Shown here piece by piece: positions 34,559 through 42,161 of a stretch of DNA of 64,000 bases. This DNA is from Paenibacillus pinisoli (GTDB lineage: Bacteria > Bacillota > Bacilli > Paenibacillales > Paenibacillaceae), in assembly GCF_003605435.1 (NCBI RefSeq), contig NZ_QXQB01000002.1, positions 124,001 through 188,000 on the forward strand, given 5' to 3'. The position numbers and the translations under genes were made by a program. The notes under the pieces are model-generated. The model did no database searches, was not told the DNA's origin, and was given only the letters and a program-made list of their open reading frames with translations. Numbering within the stretch: position 1 is the first letter of the stretch; every line of letters starts with the position of its first letter.

Positions 34559-35488
34559 TTATTTCTTATTCTCCTTCAGCATTTCGCCGATTGCTCCAAT
34601 GCTGCCAAGCGTCTCAACGGCGCGCGTCGGGATGAATACCTTATTCGCCGCCCCGTTCGCAATATCGGACAAGGCCTCCAAGGAACGGTACGTGAGCACT
34701 TGCTCATCCAGTCCGGCAGCGCGCAGCAGCTCAATGCGGTTTTTCTCCGCCTCGGCGATCGATTGAATGGCTTTCGCCTCGCCAAGCGCCTCCAGCTCCT
34801 GGGCTTGACGCTGGCCCTCCGCCTGACGGATACGAGCCTCTTTCTCGCCCTCTGCTTTCAGGATTTTACTTTGCTTATCGCCTTCCGCACGCAGAATCAT
34901 ATCCTGCTTGGCGGCCTCCGCTTCCAGAACCAGCGCCCGCTTGCTGCGCTCCGCTTTCATTTGCTTATCCATGGCCTCTTGAATATCGCTTGGCGGCTGG
35001 ATGTCGATGACCTCCACGCGCTCAATTCTAACGCCCCACTTCTCGGTCGCTTCATCAAGCGCTACCCGGATATCCGAGGAAATCTTCTCCCGGCCCGACA
35101 GCGTCTCGTCCAGCTCCATCTTGCCGATAATCTGTCTCATCGTCGCAGTCGTGATATTCCGAACGCCAAACACATAATCCGAAATACCGTATGTAGCTTG
35201 CTCAGGACCCGTTACTTGATAAAAGATAATCGTGTCGATTTTAACCTGTACGTTATCCTTTGTAATAACGGTTTGCGGCGGCACGTTTGCTTGCTGAATA
35301 CGCAAGTCATGATACGTCCGCACATGATCGATAATCGGAATCAGAATATTAATGCCCGGCGTCAGCAGCTTGCTGAATTTGCCCAGACGTTCAACTACCC
35401 CGACTCTCTGCTGCGGTATAATCTTCACCGACATAGCGATAAAAACTACCGCAAGCACCACTATGACAATGGTCACAGTCCATCCCAT
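34559..35488 (-). CDS. QmcA-like SPFH/band 7 membrane protein
   Basis: 309 residues: an N-terminal membrane helix (about 4-22), SPFH domain (QQRVGVVERLGKFSKLL, GINILIPIIDHVR, TKDNVQVKIDTIIFYQV), then a long charged coiled coil (KAERSKRALVLEAEAAKQD onward) and a C-terminal conserved block with GAANKVFIPTRAVETL. Such proteins organise membrane microdomains and are commonly paired with NfeD proteins, as here. GGGGAGG stands before the ATG at 35488, overlapping the nfeD stop region. Confidence 0.88.
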   Translation of the reverse strand: MGWTVTIVIVVLAVVFIAMSVKIIPQQRVGVVERLGKFSKLLTPGINILIPIIDHVRTYHDLRIQQANVPPQTVITKDNVQVKIDTIIFYQVTGPEQATYGISDYVFGVRNITTATMRQIIGKMELDETLSGREKISSDIRVALDEATEKWGVRIERVEVIDIQPPSDIQEAMDKQMKAERSKRALVLEAEAAKQDMILRAEGDKQSKILKAEGEKEARIRQAEGQRQAQELEALGEAKAIQSIAEAEKNRIELLRAAGLDEQVLTYRSLEALSDIANGAANKVFIPTRAVETLGSIGAIGEMLKENKK

Positions 35489-35492
35489 CGTT

Positions 35493-35921
35493 CTAACCTC
35501 CCCATTTGTTGACTTGCAAAAAGGCACTGCCCCGGCTGATGACAATGATCGTCTCGCCTTTACTGATCGTCTCGCTCGATTTGGCGCTCCAAGTCTCGCT
35601 GCCGATCTTCACGATGCCCGGCGTGTCGGGATCGATCGGCTCCAGCACAGTTCCTTGCATGCCGACCAATTCATCCACAGCATCCCGAAACCCTTTTCCG
35701 ACTTGGAACCGCTTGGTTAGCGGCTTGGTGAACACGGTGAGCAGCAAGGCGACGATACATCCGACAATCACTTCCAGCAGCAAAGCATCGGGGTAAATAA
35801 CATCGACAATTGCCGCGGCCAAAGCGCCTACGCCAAGCCATAAGAGATAAAAGGTCAGCGTAAGCATTTCAACTACAATTAGCACTCCGGCTATAATGAG
35901 CCAAATTAACCACAGGTCCAT
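35493..35921 (-). CDS. NfeD family membrane protein
   Basis: 142 residues: three or so membrane helices (about 2-75) followed by a C-terminal OB-fold (GMQGTVLEPIDPDTPGIVKI, GETIIVISRGSAFLQV). This is the short NfeD form without the serine protease domain. NfeD proteins work with SPFH partners, and the next gene is one. GGGGAGGGATAAG precedes the ATG at 35921. Its TAG stop lies inside the ribosome site of the SPFH gene, four bases from that start. Confidence 0.86.
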   Translation of the reverse strand: MDLWLIWLIIAGVLIVVEMLTLTFYLLWLGVGALAAAIVDVIYPDALLLEVIVGCIVALLLTVFTKPLTKRFQVGKGFRDAVDELVGMQGTVLEPIDPDTPGIVKIGSETWSAKSSETISKGETIIVISRGSAFLQVNKWGG

Positions 35922-36005
35922 CTTATCCCTCCCCTTCAAATAAGTGTATTCGGCACATAAGCAGCTAAGACCTGCTTAATTCCCCGGGAAATGTCGAAAA
36001 AAACA

Positions 36006-36034
36006 GAAAAAAAACACTCTCCATAAGAGAGTGT
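36006..36034 (-). terminator. Terminator abutting the merR stop codon
   Basis: ACACTCTC and GAGAGTGT pair around TTATG on the minus strand, then eight T. The stem starts directly at the stop codon. Confidence 0.85.
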
Positions 36035-36858
36035 CAACCATTCTTCTGCGCATACAGGAATTCACTCACTGCCTCGCTCTTGAAGAGAAGGAAGCTGCTT
36101 ATTCCAGAGTAAACAATTAAACATAACGTATAGATAATAAAACCTATTAATCCTTCACTTACGCTCATAACAAGCAGCTGCACACTTAAGAATACGGCCA
36201 TAGCTGCACCGACAGCGAACAAATAGCGTACCCATGTTACGCCTACAATCAAGCAGACCGCAAGCACAACCTGTACGATGAGCGTTAGTATATTGAAACT
36301 CAAAATAAATGAGAAAAGGGCCATGGCTATATTCAAAATCGCGATCGTGTAAACAATCACTTTTCCCCTCTTGAATTGCTTCGCCTGCCGTTCGACGAAT
36401 CGGCTGTATTCCTGCTCTCGTTCCGCTTTCGTACCTGTTTCAAATTTTCCAAAGTTCGGATTAATATCGCGCTGCGGCAGCGGCAGCTTCTCGGACATAT
36501 CCTTCAGCTTGCTTGCTATGCTTGCCACATCACGCAGCTCGCCGGGGGCAATCCCATTCAACGCTTCCACAATCGCCGCTTTCGCCTTGGCGTCATTAGC
36601 CAGCTTCAGCTTATACGCCGAGAGTATCTCCCCAATGCGTTCCGGCTGCAGCTGCATGTCCTTAATCTCATCAATGGTAAAAAACAGCTTCCGAAGTCCG
36701 GCGATCGTATTCAGCTCCTCCACATCCTTCGCCGAATACTCGCGATATTCCCGCCCGTTACGCACCGAAACCTCCGGCGAGACGAGCCCCTCCTCGACAT
36801 AATAGCGGATCGTGCGTTCTGTCAGGCCCGTGTGCTTGCATACTTCTTTCATCTTCAT
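36034..36858 (-). CDS. Membrane-anchored MerR-family regulator
   Basis: 274 residues. The N-terminal MerR HTH (MKMKEVCKHTGLTERTIRYY, EEGLVSPEV) and wing cover about 1-75, with a helical dimerisation region to about 150. From about 160 onward are four membrane helices, an unusual end for a MerR protein. It may sense membrane state directly. The ATG at 36858 has GGAG five bases upstream. The promoter has the stretched spacer typical of MerR-controlled genes, so autoregulation is likely. Confidence 0.82.
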   Translation of the reverse strand: MKMKEVCKHTGLTERTIRYYVEEGLVSPEVSVRNGREYREYSAKDVEELNTIAGLRKLFFTIDEIKDMQLQPERIGEILSAYKLKLANDAKAKAAIVEALNGIAPGELRDVASIASKLKDMSEKLPLPQRDINPNFGKFETGTKAEREQEYSRFVERQAKQFKRGKVIVYTIAILNIAMALFSFILSFNILTLIVQVVLAVCLIVGVTWVRYLFAVGAAMAVFLSVQLLVMSVSEGLIGFIIYTLCLIVYSGISSFLLFKSEAVSEFLYAQKNG

Positions 36859-36884
36859 GGCGTCTCCATCCCCTTTCACGAGCC

Positions 36885-36915
36885 AATGTACACTCTTACG
36901 TAACGGAAGTGTCAA
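36885..36915 (-). promoter_or_regulatory. MerR-type promoter with 19-bp spacer
   Basis: TTGACA (36910-36915) and TACATT (36885-36890) are separated by 19 bases, the overlong spacing that MerR proteins correct by DNA distortion. ACACT and AGTGT arms flank the spacer with dyad symmetry. It lies directly ahead of the membrane-anchored merR gene. Confidence 0.7.
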
Positions 36916-36927
36916 CAAAAATAATTA

Positions 36928-36952
36928 AAAAAGGGCATTCACTGCCCTTTTT
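36928..36952. terminator. Bidirectional hairpin upstream of merR
   Basis: AAAAAGGGCA and TGCCCTTTTT pair around TTCAC, with T-rich sequence on both strands. It would stop transcription entering the merR promoter from either side. Confidence 0.65.
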
Positions 36953-37105
36953 ATTTTTTGACAATATTTATGCCAGAATCATCCTACCATATAAATGAAA
37001 TTTTGGCGATCATATTCTATCTGGGTACAAGCGAATCGATGCACCATATTGGCCCTTCGCCTATACACTATTCTATACATCTAAAAGGAGCGTGCGTTTG
37101 ACCTC

Positions 37106-37705
37106 ATGTACGGATATTACCCGCTTCAATATTATTATGGCAGGCAAAGCCACCCGCACACATGGACACCGGCAATGGTTGATCTGGATCAAAATATAAG
37201 GACGCTATGGGAGCAGCATGTTTTCTGGACGCGGCTGACAATTAACAGTATCGCCGGCCGGCTGCCTGATGAGAAGCTCACGACCGAACGGCTCTTGCGC
37301 AACCCAAAGGATTTTGCAGCGCTACTGGAGCCATTATACGGAACAGCCGCAGCCGCTAGATTCAGCCAGCTTTTTACGGATCATCTGGTTATTGCCGCGC
37401 AGCTTGTCAAGGCGCTGCAAGCAGGTAATACTGCTGAAGCAAATGAATTGAACAAGAGGTGGCATGCGAATGCGGATGCGCTGGCATTATTTCTAAGCCA
37501 GATCAATCCTTATTGGTCCGAGCAAGAATGGAAGAGAATGCTCTATGAGCATCTGAAGCTTACCGCCGAAGAAGCGTCGACTCGCCTTGCAGGCAACTAC
37601 GAACAAAATATTGCCTTAAGCGATCAAATCGAGTCGCAAGCATTAGAGATGGCGGATATGATGACTCACGGCATTATCCGACAGTTCCCCTCAGCCTTTC
37701 ATTAA
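37106..37705 (+). CDS. Conserved hypothetical helical protein
   Basis: 199 residues. A Tyr-rich start (MYGYYPLQYYYG) is followed by a mostly helical body with LWEQHVFWTRLTINSIAG, LFTDHLVIAAQLVKALQAG and NPYWSEQEWKRMLYEHLKL. No signal, no membrane segment. The His and Trp in the helices could suggest a four-helix bundle with a metal or haem site, but this is speculative. I do not recognise the family. Its GGAG lies rather far (16 bases) from the ATG. Confidence 0.65.
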   Translation: MYGYYPLQYYYGRQSHPHTWTPAMVDLDQNIRTLWEQHVFWTRLTINSIAGRLPDEKLTTERLLRNPKDFAALLEPLYGTAAAARFSQLFTDHLVIAAQLVKALQAGNTAEANELNKRWHANADALALFLSQINPYWSEQEWKRMLYEHLKLTAEEASTRLAGNYEQNIALSDQIESQALEMADMMTHGIIRQFPSAFH

Positions 37706-37716
37706 GCCGATTCATA

Positions 37717-37752
37717 CAAAAGCCGTGGGGAACCGTCCCCACGGCTAAAAAT
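37717..37752. repeat. Strong inverted repeat downstream of the orphan gene
   Basis: AGCCGTGGGGA and TCCCCACGGCT pair perfectly around ACCG. The T run is short and lies on the minus strand, so its role as plus-strand terminator is uncertain. Confidence 0.6.
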
Positions 37753-37753
37753 A

Positions 37754-37782
37754 TTGTTCTAGTTTCATAAAAAATCCATAAT
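37754..37782 (+). promoter_or_regulatory. Promoter of the holin-like toxin gene
   Basis: TTGTTC and CATAAT are 17 bases apart, 56 bases before the toxin ATG, leaving room for the structured leader. Confidence 0.45.
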
Positions 37783-37805
37783 TATGAAGTATAGACGCAT
37801 GAAGT

Positions 37806-37835
37806 GGCATTTCCTCCCATGAAAGGAGAGATGCC
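37806..37835 (+). promoter_or_regulatory. Leader hairpin sequestering the toxin ribosome site
   Basis: GGCAT and CTCC pair with GGAG and ATGCC. The GGAG is the Shine-Dalgarno sequence of the toxin gene, so the hairpin would hide it, a common control in type I toxin mRNAs. Confidence 0.55.
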
Positions 37836-37837
37836 GA

Positions 37838-37915
37838 ATGACGTATACAACTGTGGAAGTCATCATGCTTGGTACTTTTCTTCTTGCACTGCTCAGCTAC
37901 TTGAAACGAAAATAA
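37838..37915 (+). CDS. Holin-like small membrane toxin, type I toxin-antitoxin candidate (25 aa)
   Basis: 25 residues: a short polar start (MTYTTVEVIM), one membrane helix (LGTFLLALLSYL) and a basic end KRK. This is the form of the putative holin-like toxins (Hol_Tox family) related to TxpA/BsrG-type type I toxins, which depolarise the membrane and are held off by an antisense RNA over the 3' end. AAAGGAG precedes the ATG by nine bases and is in a leader hairpin. Two hairpins follow the stop. No antisense promoter could be located confidently. Confidence 0.6.
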   Translation: MTYTTVEVIMLGTFLLALLSYLKRK

Positions 37916-38031
37916 CTCGCCATTGGTTGATGGCCTGACGAGTCATTTTCTTCCACGACATTCGGAGGACATGCCGCCTCACCATGTCTTGAACAGAGAG
38001 CGATGGCCGTCGCTCTCTAATCTCTATTTTA
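37916..38031 (+). other. Structured 3' region of the toxin locus
   Basis: Two hairpins follow the toxin stop. One has CTCG/CGAG and CCAT/ATGG arms (about 37916-37944). The other has AGAGAGCGA/TCGCTCTCT arms followed by AATCTCTATTTT (about 37996-38031) and is the probable terminator. An antitoxin RNA would be expected antisense to this stretch. Confidence 0.45.
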
Positions 38032-38065
38032 AGCACCAGGTGACCATTTTAGAATCAATAATTTT

Positions 38066-38182
38066 CTAATCTTCCTGTACAAATTTCGTCACGGCAAGCT
38101 TGATTTCACCCATTAACCCCCGTAGTATTCCTTCTCCAGAATGGAGTGCTCTGATCTTCACCTTATCGCCGCTTAGATCCAT
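38066..38182 (-). CDS. Possible small protein (38 aa)
   Basis: The frame reads MDLSGDKVKIRALHSGEG, then ILRGLMGEIKLAVTKFVQED, with AGGTGG five bases before the ATG. Codon choice looks like real coding, and the peptide is amphipathic with a hydrophilic end. It lies on the strand opposite the toxin gene, just beyond the toxin terminator. No family recognised; it may be a chance frame. Confidence 0.35.
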   Translation of the reverse strand: MDLSGDKVKIRALHSGEGILRGLMGEIKLAVTKFVQED

Positions 38183-38271
38183 CTGCTCCACCTCACTCAC
38201 ATGTTAGCCCATGGACATTTGGAGTTGATGGTTATGGATGTCTATAAAAAATGTTTACATTCTTAGCATGA

Positions 38272-39393
38272 TTATTTCGGAACATATGTAGATATGCTTT
38301 CTTTCGTATAAACCTTTGTTTCATAAATATTTTCCTCATACAATTTCCCGTCTTTTATATAATAATCTTCGTGGGGTGTAGATAAGCGGTTGCCTTTTCT
38401 AGTCAGCTTACTATCAAATAAATTCTTTTCAGTAGAGTAACTACGTTCAAAATAAATATATATATCCCAACCTGCAATGATGATCTTATAGTAATTCGGT
38501 TTGCTTACCCACGTTCCTGTAAAGCTATCAAGAAATAATACATCCTCTAGATACTTCTCCGATTCTTTGTATCCATTAAGCTGTTGAAAAATAGTTCTAG
38601 CACGCAAAAATTTGCCTTCCTCATAAAATTGAATGGCAAGTTTATAATTTGCCTCGGTTATCCGCTCGCTCACATCTTCATAGCCGGCATCAATTTCATT
38701 GAAATAGAAGATAGCTCCGCTATAGTCTTTATCGATCAAGGCATTCCAGCCTAACTCATAATTTGTCATTGTACGCAGTTCTTTTACAGCCTCATTTTGG
38801 GGCGAAACCAAATTCAAATAATGGAGCGCTTCCTTATATATTCTGTCTTTAAAATAATTTTCGGCAAGATGGAAATAAATATCCGCAAGAATATTGTCCG
38901 TACCTTCAGATTTTGCTATCTCTTCTACCAATTTTAATGCTTTGTTGTACTGTCCCTCTAATACATAAGCTTTAGCTTGAGAATACTTCGCAATATTGAT
39001 GAAATAAGCACTGTTCGCATAACCCTTCAACTCTTTGAACAGCTTTATCGAGGTTTCAAAATCTTTGTTCTCCAGGTAGGATATCGCTAATTTATATTTG
39101 TTTTCTTCCATCATGACACTTGAATCTTTAATGTCCCTTATCCCCCAAAATATATCCATCGCTTGTTCAAACTCATAATTTTCCATAAGCGATTTGGCCT
39201 GATCATACCTTTTATAAGGTTTGTCCATGATATAAGCAATGCCAAGTATGATCAGAATTACAATTAGCGCAAACGAAACCCTTAAAATACCTAACCCAAG
39301 CTTCTTAGCCTTTCTTTCATCCAACCCCTCTGTATAGGCACTGGCGCCTTTGCCCAATGCTTCAGAGTTTATATATTTATGGTACTTTGTCAT
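38272..39393 (-). CDS. Membrane-anchored TPR-repeat protein
   Basis: 373 residues. A cytoplasmic tail of about 32 residues precedes one membrane helix (about 37-55). From about 60 to 285 come helical pairs of TPR type, seen as repeated YxLAxxYLEx and YxxALKLF-like units (KYKLAISYLENKDFETSIKL, KALKLVEEIAKSEG, KLAIQFYEEGKFLRARTIF). The C-terminal 85 residues form a beta-rich domain beginning near FTGTWVSKPNYYKI. TPRs mediate protein contacts. Codon usage is AT-rich compared with flanking genes, suggesting later acquisition. Confidence 0.75.
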   Translation of the reverse strand: MTKYHKYINSEALGKGASAYTEGLDERKAKKLGLGILRVSFALIVILIILGIAYIMDKPYKRYDQAKSLMENYEFEQAMDIFWGIRDIKDSSVMMEENKYKLAISYLENKDFETSIKLFKELKGYANSAYFINIAKYSQAKAYVLEGQYNKALKLVEEIAKSEGTDNILADIYFHLAENYFKDRIYKEALHYLNLVSPQNEAVKELRTMTNYELGWNALIDKDYSGAIFYFNEIDAGYEDVSERITEANYKLAIQFYEEGKFLRARTIFQQLNGYKESEKYLEDVLFLDSFTGTWVSKPNYYKIIIAGWDIYIYFERSYSTEKNLFDSKLTRKGNRLSTPHEDYYIKDGKLYEENIYETKVYTKESISTYVPK

Positions 39394-39534
39394 GATTAGA
39401 TGACCCTCATCCGTCGTATGTAATTTATTCCCTCTAGGTTTTTATCATACTACCATAAACGTTTAATATAGGTCTATAGAATCAAAAATAGAAAAAAGCC
39501 CCTGCATTTGCAAGGGCTTATAAAATGGATTGAT

Positions 39535-40206
39535 TTAGTTACTATTCATGAAGGCATTGATAATGTTCATTAGTTTTGCAGCTTCCTCTTTTACATTTCT
39601 TGCACTGGTTTTGATTCCAAAATACAATCTCTTCTGAATTTCATGTTCATCATGAAACACAATAACAACTTCAGAGCTGCTCGACAATGAGCAAGACACA
39701 ATATTGCTAACAGGCAGATTTATAATCGTCTCGGTTATCGACTCCACGCTAAAAGCCGCTTTAGAAATCTGCAGGGTTGCTGGGGTTTCAACAAATACAC
39801 TCAAGCTTTTATAATCACCTTTTACATGCCCGGCTACTCGGACATTGTTATGCGCCGCATCCCCTTGTGCTTGTGCAGCCGTTGTTGAATGGGAAGCAAC
39901 AGGAGATGCTATTGGAGCAGCTGTTGAAGCTGCAATAGGAGCAGCTGACTGAGCAGTTGGCATCGCTGCTTGCCGATCATTTCTTTCAATTACAATGCTG
40001 TTGTTATTATTTAGCGAAGCATTTATCTTTGCGAGTAAATTAATAATTTCAGAAAACCCAATAATCAACATACCCAATATTGTAGAAGAAACAATCCACG
40101 TCACAGGATTAAAAAGATCCTGTGTGAATGCCGTGATAAAACCCAAAAGAATTTGAAGGATCCCGATCCATAAAATAATTTTGGCTATAGCATTTTTTTC
40201 ATTCAT
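39535..40206 (-). CDS. Two-helix membrane protein with PH-like C-terminal domain
   Basis: 223 residues: two hydrophobic helices (about 7-28 and 36-58), an Ala/Ser/Thr/Pro-rich linker (about 78-118), and a C-terminal domain with alternating strands and a final helix (RVAGHVKGDYKSLSVFVE, VVIVFHDEHEIQKRLYF, NVKEEAAKLMNIINAFMN), which looks like a PH-type fold. The family is not recognised. It sits between the TPR and stalk-domain genes, all on the minus strand and AT-rich. Confidence 0.6.
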   Translation of the reverse strand: MNEKNAIAKIILWIGILQILLGFITAFTQDLFNPVTWIVSSTILGMLIIGFSEIINLLAKINASLNNNNSIVIERNDRQAAMPTAQSAAPIAASTAAPIASPVASHSTTAAQAQGDAAHNNVRVAGHVKGDYKSLSVFVETPATLQISKAAFSVESITETIINLPVSNIVSCSLSSSSEVVIVFHDEHEIQKRLYFGIKTSARNVKEEAAKLMNIINAFMNSN

Positions 40207-40259
40207 TGCTTTTCCTCCTCATAGTACTTTTCCATACTTATTCAGATGCGTAATTCTGC

Positions 40260-41249
40260 CTAATTCGAAATTTGATTAAAAAATTCTTTGTTTTGTTCAT
40301 ACATAATCGATACTTCATATTCAGGTTTGCTGAAAGTTCCCTTATTTTGCAAAAATAGAGCTAATTCAGTATCTGCAAAGTCAAATGGGCAAATAAAAAC
40401 TAGATCGCCACTTCTAACGGCCATTTCATACATCTTCATTCTGTCATCCTTATACACTTCTCTATATGCTCTTTCTATGGAATCACCTTCTATCCAGTAC
40501 TTATCATACGGATATATAGAGCTTGTTCTATATAAATTGTTCAAATCATAAATGACTTGGGTATACGTACTATATTGTTCATCAAAATCATCAGAGGAAT
40601 TAAATTTCACTATAGCTCCGCTTAATTTATTTCCTTCAAAAGAATAAATTTTATTGGCCGGTACCATGTTTTTTTTCGAAGCTAGACTAAACTCGGTATC
40701 ATAAAATAAGAATTTGTTATTCTCATATAGCAATTCATTATGATCATTTTTGTTTATCTTGCTAACTTCCTCCTTAGATAATCCCCAAGACATATCAAAA
40801 TACTTATCCTTAAGGTAAGTCATAAAAACACCGATAAATATTCTCTTTGTATCAGTATTTACATAGACGCTATTTCCTACAGATTCAGCAACAAATCGTA
40901 AAGGAACCATTGTATGGCCTTTGATTGTTCTCGGTGCTAATTCCAGCTTGTGCTCTTTACCATTTACTTTTGCAAGATCACTTCCAAGCGTCAATACTAC
41001 TTCATACTTATCATTTCCACCCTTTACTTCTCTAGTTTTAGGATCAAAAGATAATGTAAGCCCTAAAGCTTCGTATAACGGTCTTATTTGAACTAAGGTA
41101 GTCCCTTTCTCTACAATAGGAGATATATCAAAAGCAATTCTCTTCCCTTCTACATAAACAGGACGTTGAATTTGAACAGAGGCAAAAACGTTCAATGGAA
41201 AAATTAACGTTAGTGCTACTACAAGTACAACTAAAACTGATTTCTTCAC
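40260..41249 (-). CDS. Secreted stalk-domain (copper amine oxidase N-terminal) protein
   Basis: 329 residues. Signal peptide 1-23 (ends NVFAS). A copper amine oxidase N-terminal-like domain (about 24-140) shows the family pattern VYVEGKRIAFDISPIVEKG, RPLYEALGLTLSFD and TMVPLRFVAESVG. These domains have no copper site and serve as surface modules. The C-terminal 190 residues are of unknown type. The start is GTG at 41249, nine bases after GGAGG. This is the first gene of the AT-rich trio. Confidence 0.78.
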   Translation of the reverse strand: MKKSVLVVLVVALTLIFPLNVFASVQIQRPVYVEGKRIAFDISPIVEKGTTLVQIRPLYEALGLTLSFDPKTREVKGGNDKYEVVLTLGSDLAKVNGKEHKLELAPRTIKGHTMVPLRFVAESVGNSVYVNTDTKRIFIGVFMTYLKDKYFDMSWGLSKEEVSKINKNDHNELLYENNKFLFYDTEFSLASKKNMVPANKIYSFEGNKLSGAIVKFNSSDDFDEQYSTYTQVIYDLNNLYRTSSIYPYDKYWIEGDSIERAYREVYKDDRMKMYEMAVRSGDLVFICPFDFADTELALFLQNKGTFSKPEYEVSIMYEQNKEFFNQISN

Positions 41250-41365
41250 TTCCACATTCCTCCAAGGATATATTTCCCACAACACTAACATAATTCGACA
41301 TTTGGGGTCCAGGGATTTATTGTAAATTATAGTGTAGTAATATAATTATTAAATCGAAAAATCGC

Positions 41366-41415
41366 ATAAAAAAAACCGCTTTTCAGTTAGTCGATAAGAC
41401 TAATTGAAAAGCGGT
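41366..41415 (-). terminator. Second terminator downstream of the tRNA cluster
   Basis: ACCGCTTTTCA and TTAGTC arms pair with GACTAA and TGAAAAGCGGT on the minus strand, then seven T. Confidence 0.88.
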
Positions 41416-41430
41416 CTCACTAAAAACGAA

Positions 41431-41457
41431 GAAAACCCTTGATAAACAAGGGTTTTC
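41431..41457 (-). terminator. First terminator downstream of the tRNA cluster
   Basis: GAAAACCCTTG and CAAGGGTTTTC pair around TTTAT directly after tRNA-Leu, followed by TTCGTTTTT. Confidence 0.8.
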
Positions 41458-41464
41458 TGATTTA

Positions 41465-41547
41465 TGCGGTAGAGAGGACTCGAACCTCCACGGGTATACA
41501 CCCACTACCCCCTCAAGATAGCGTGTCTGCCATTCCACCACTACCGC
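41465..41547 (-). tRNA. tRNA-Leu (anticodon GAG)
   Basis: Cloverleaf with acceptor GCGGTAG/CTACCGC, anticodon stem CTATC/GGTAG with loop TTGAGGG, a long variable arm, and T-loop GTTCGAGTC. The discriminator is A. CCA is not encoded, unlike in the other four tRNAs here. Confidence 0.93.
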
Positions 41548-41605
41548 ACATATGAAATTGTACCTATCCTTCAATGCCAGCTGCCTTCGAGGGATGAAAG
41601 AAAAC

Positions 41606-41681
41606 TGGTGAGCCATGAAGGACTCGAACCTTCGACACCCTGATTAAAAGTCAGGTGCTCTACCAACTGAGCTAATGGCTC
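41606..41681 (-). tRNA. tRNA-Lys (anticodon TTT)
   Basis: Acceptor GAGCCAT/ATGGCTC, anticodon loop CTTTTAA, T-loop GTTCGAGTC, discriminator A and encoded CCA. Confidence 0.95.
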
Positions 41682-41726
41682 TCATGACGGAAACGAACTC
41701 ATAAGAGCTGCTTCTTAGAGGATGGT

Positions 41727-41801
41727 TGGTGACCCGTAGGGGATTCGAACCCCTGTTACCTCCGTGAAAGGGAGGTGTCTTAACCCCTTGACCAACGGGC
41801 C
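41727..41801 (-). tRNA. tRNA-Glu (anticodon TTC)
   Basis: Acceptor GGCCCGT/ACGGGTC, anticodon loop CTTTCAC, T-loop GTTCGAATC, discriminator A and encoded CCA. Confidence 0.95.
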
Positions 41802-41964
41802 ATATGTTGCAAATTTACTGCCTTCGCGTTTTTGCGACAAGAATGATTATAACAACTTGTCATCTATATTGCAAGCACTTTTTTTCGAGGTTCCCCATTC
41901 CCCCCATTGGGGCAAAAAAAAGACCGATGCTCGGCCTCCTTACTCATGAGTCCTAAAAAAAATG

Positions 41965-42055
41965 TGGCGGAGAAGGAGGGATTCGAACCCTCGCACCACT
42001 TACGCAGTCTAACCCCTTAGCAGAGGGTCCCCTTGAGCCACTTGGGTACTTCTCC
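41965..42055 (-). tRNA. tRNA-Ser (anticodon GCT)
   Basis: Acceptor GGAGAAG/CTTCTCC, anticodon loop CTGCTAA, long variable arm, T-loop GTTCGAATC, discriminator G and encoded CCA. Confidence 0.95.
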
Positions 42056-42060
42056 ATAAT

Positions 42061-42136
42061 TGGCTCCCCGAACAGGACTCGAACCTGTGACAACTCGATT
42101 AACAGTCGAGTGCTCTACCAACTGAGCTATCAGGGA
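42061..42136 (-). tRNA. tRNA-Asn (anticodon GTT)
   Basis: Acceptor TCCCTGA/TCGGGGA, anticodon loop CTGTTAA, T-loop GTTCGAGTC, discriminator G and encoded CCA. It is the first gene of the five-tRNA transcript, only five bases from tRNA-Ser. Confidence 0.95.
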
Positions 42137-42161
42137 ATATTAAAGTGACTTTTATAATTTA

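Noticed and set aside
41465..42136. tRNA cluster as an attachment site of an integrated element
   Set aside because: No integrase gene and no repeated tRNA 3' end was noticed on either side, though the AT-rich cluster next to it keeps the idea open.
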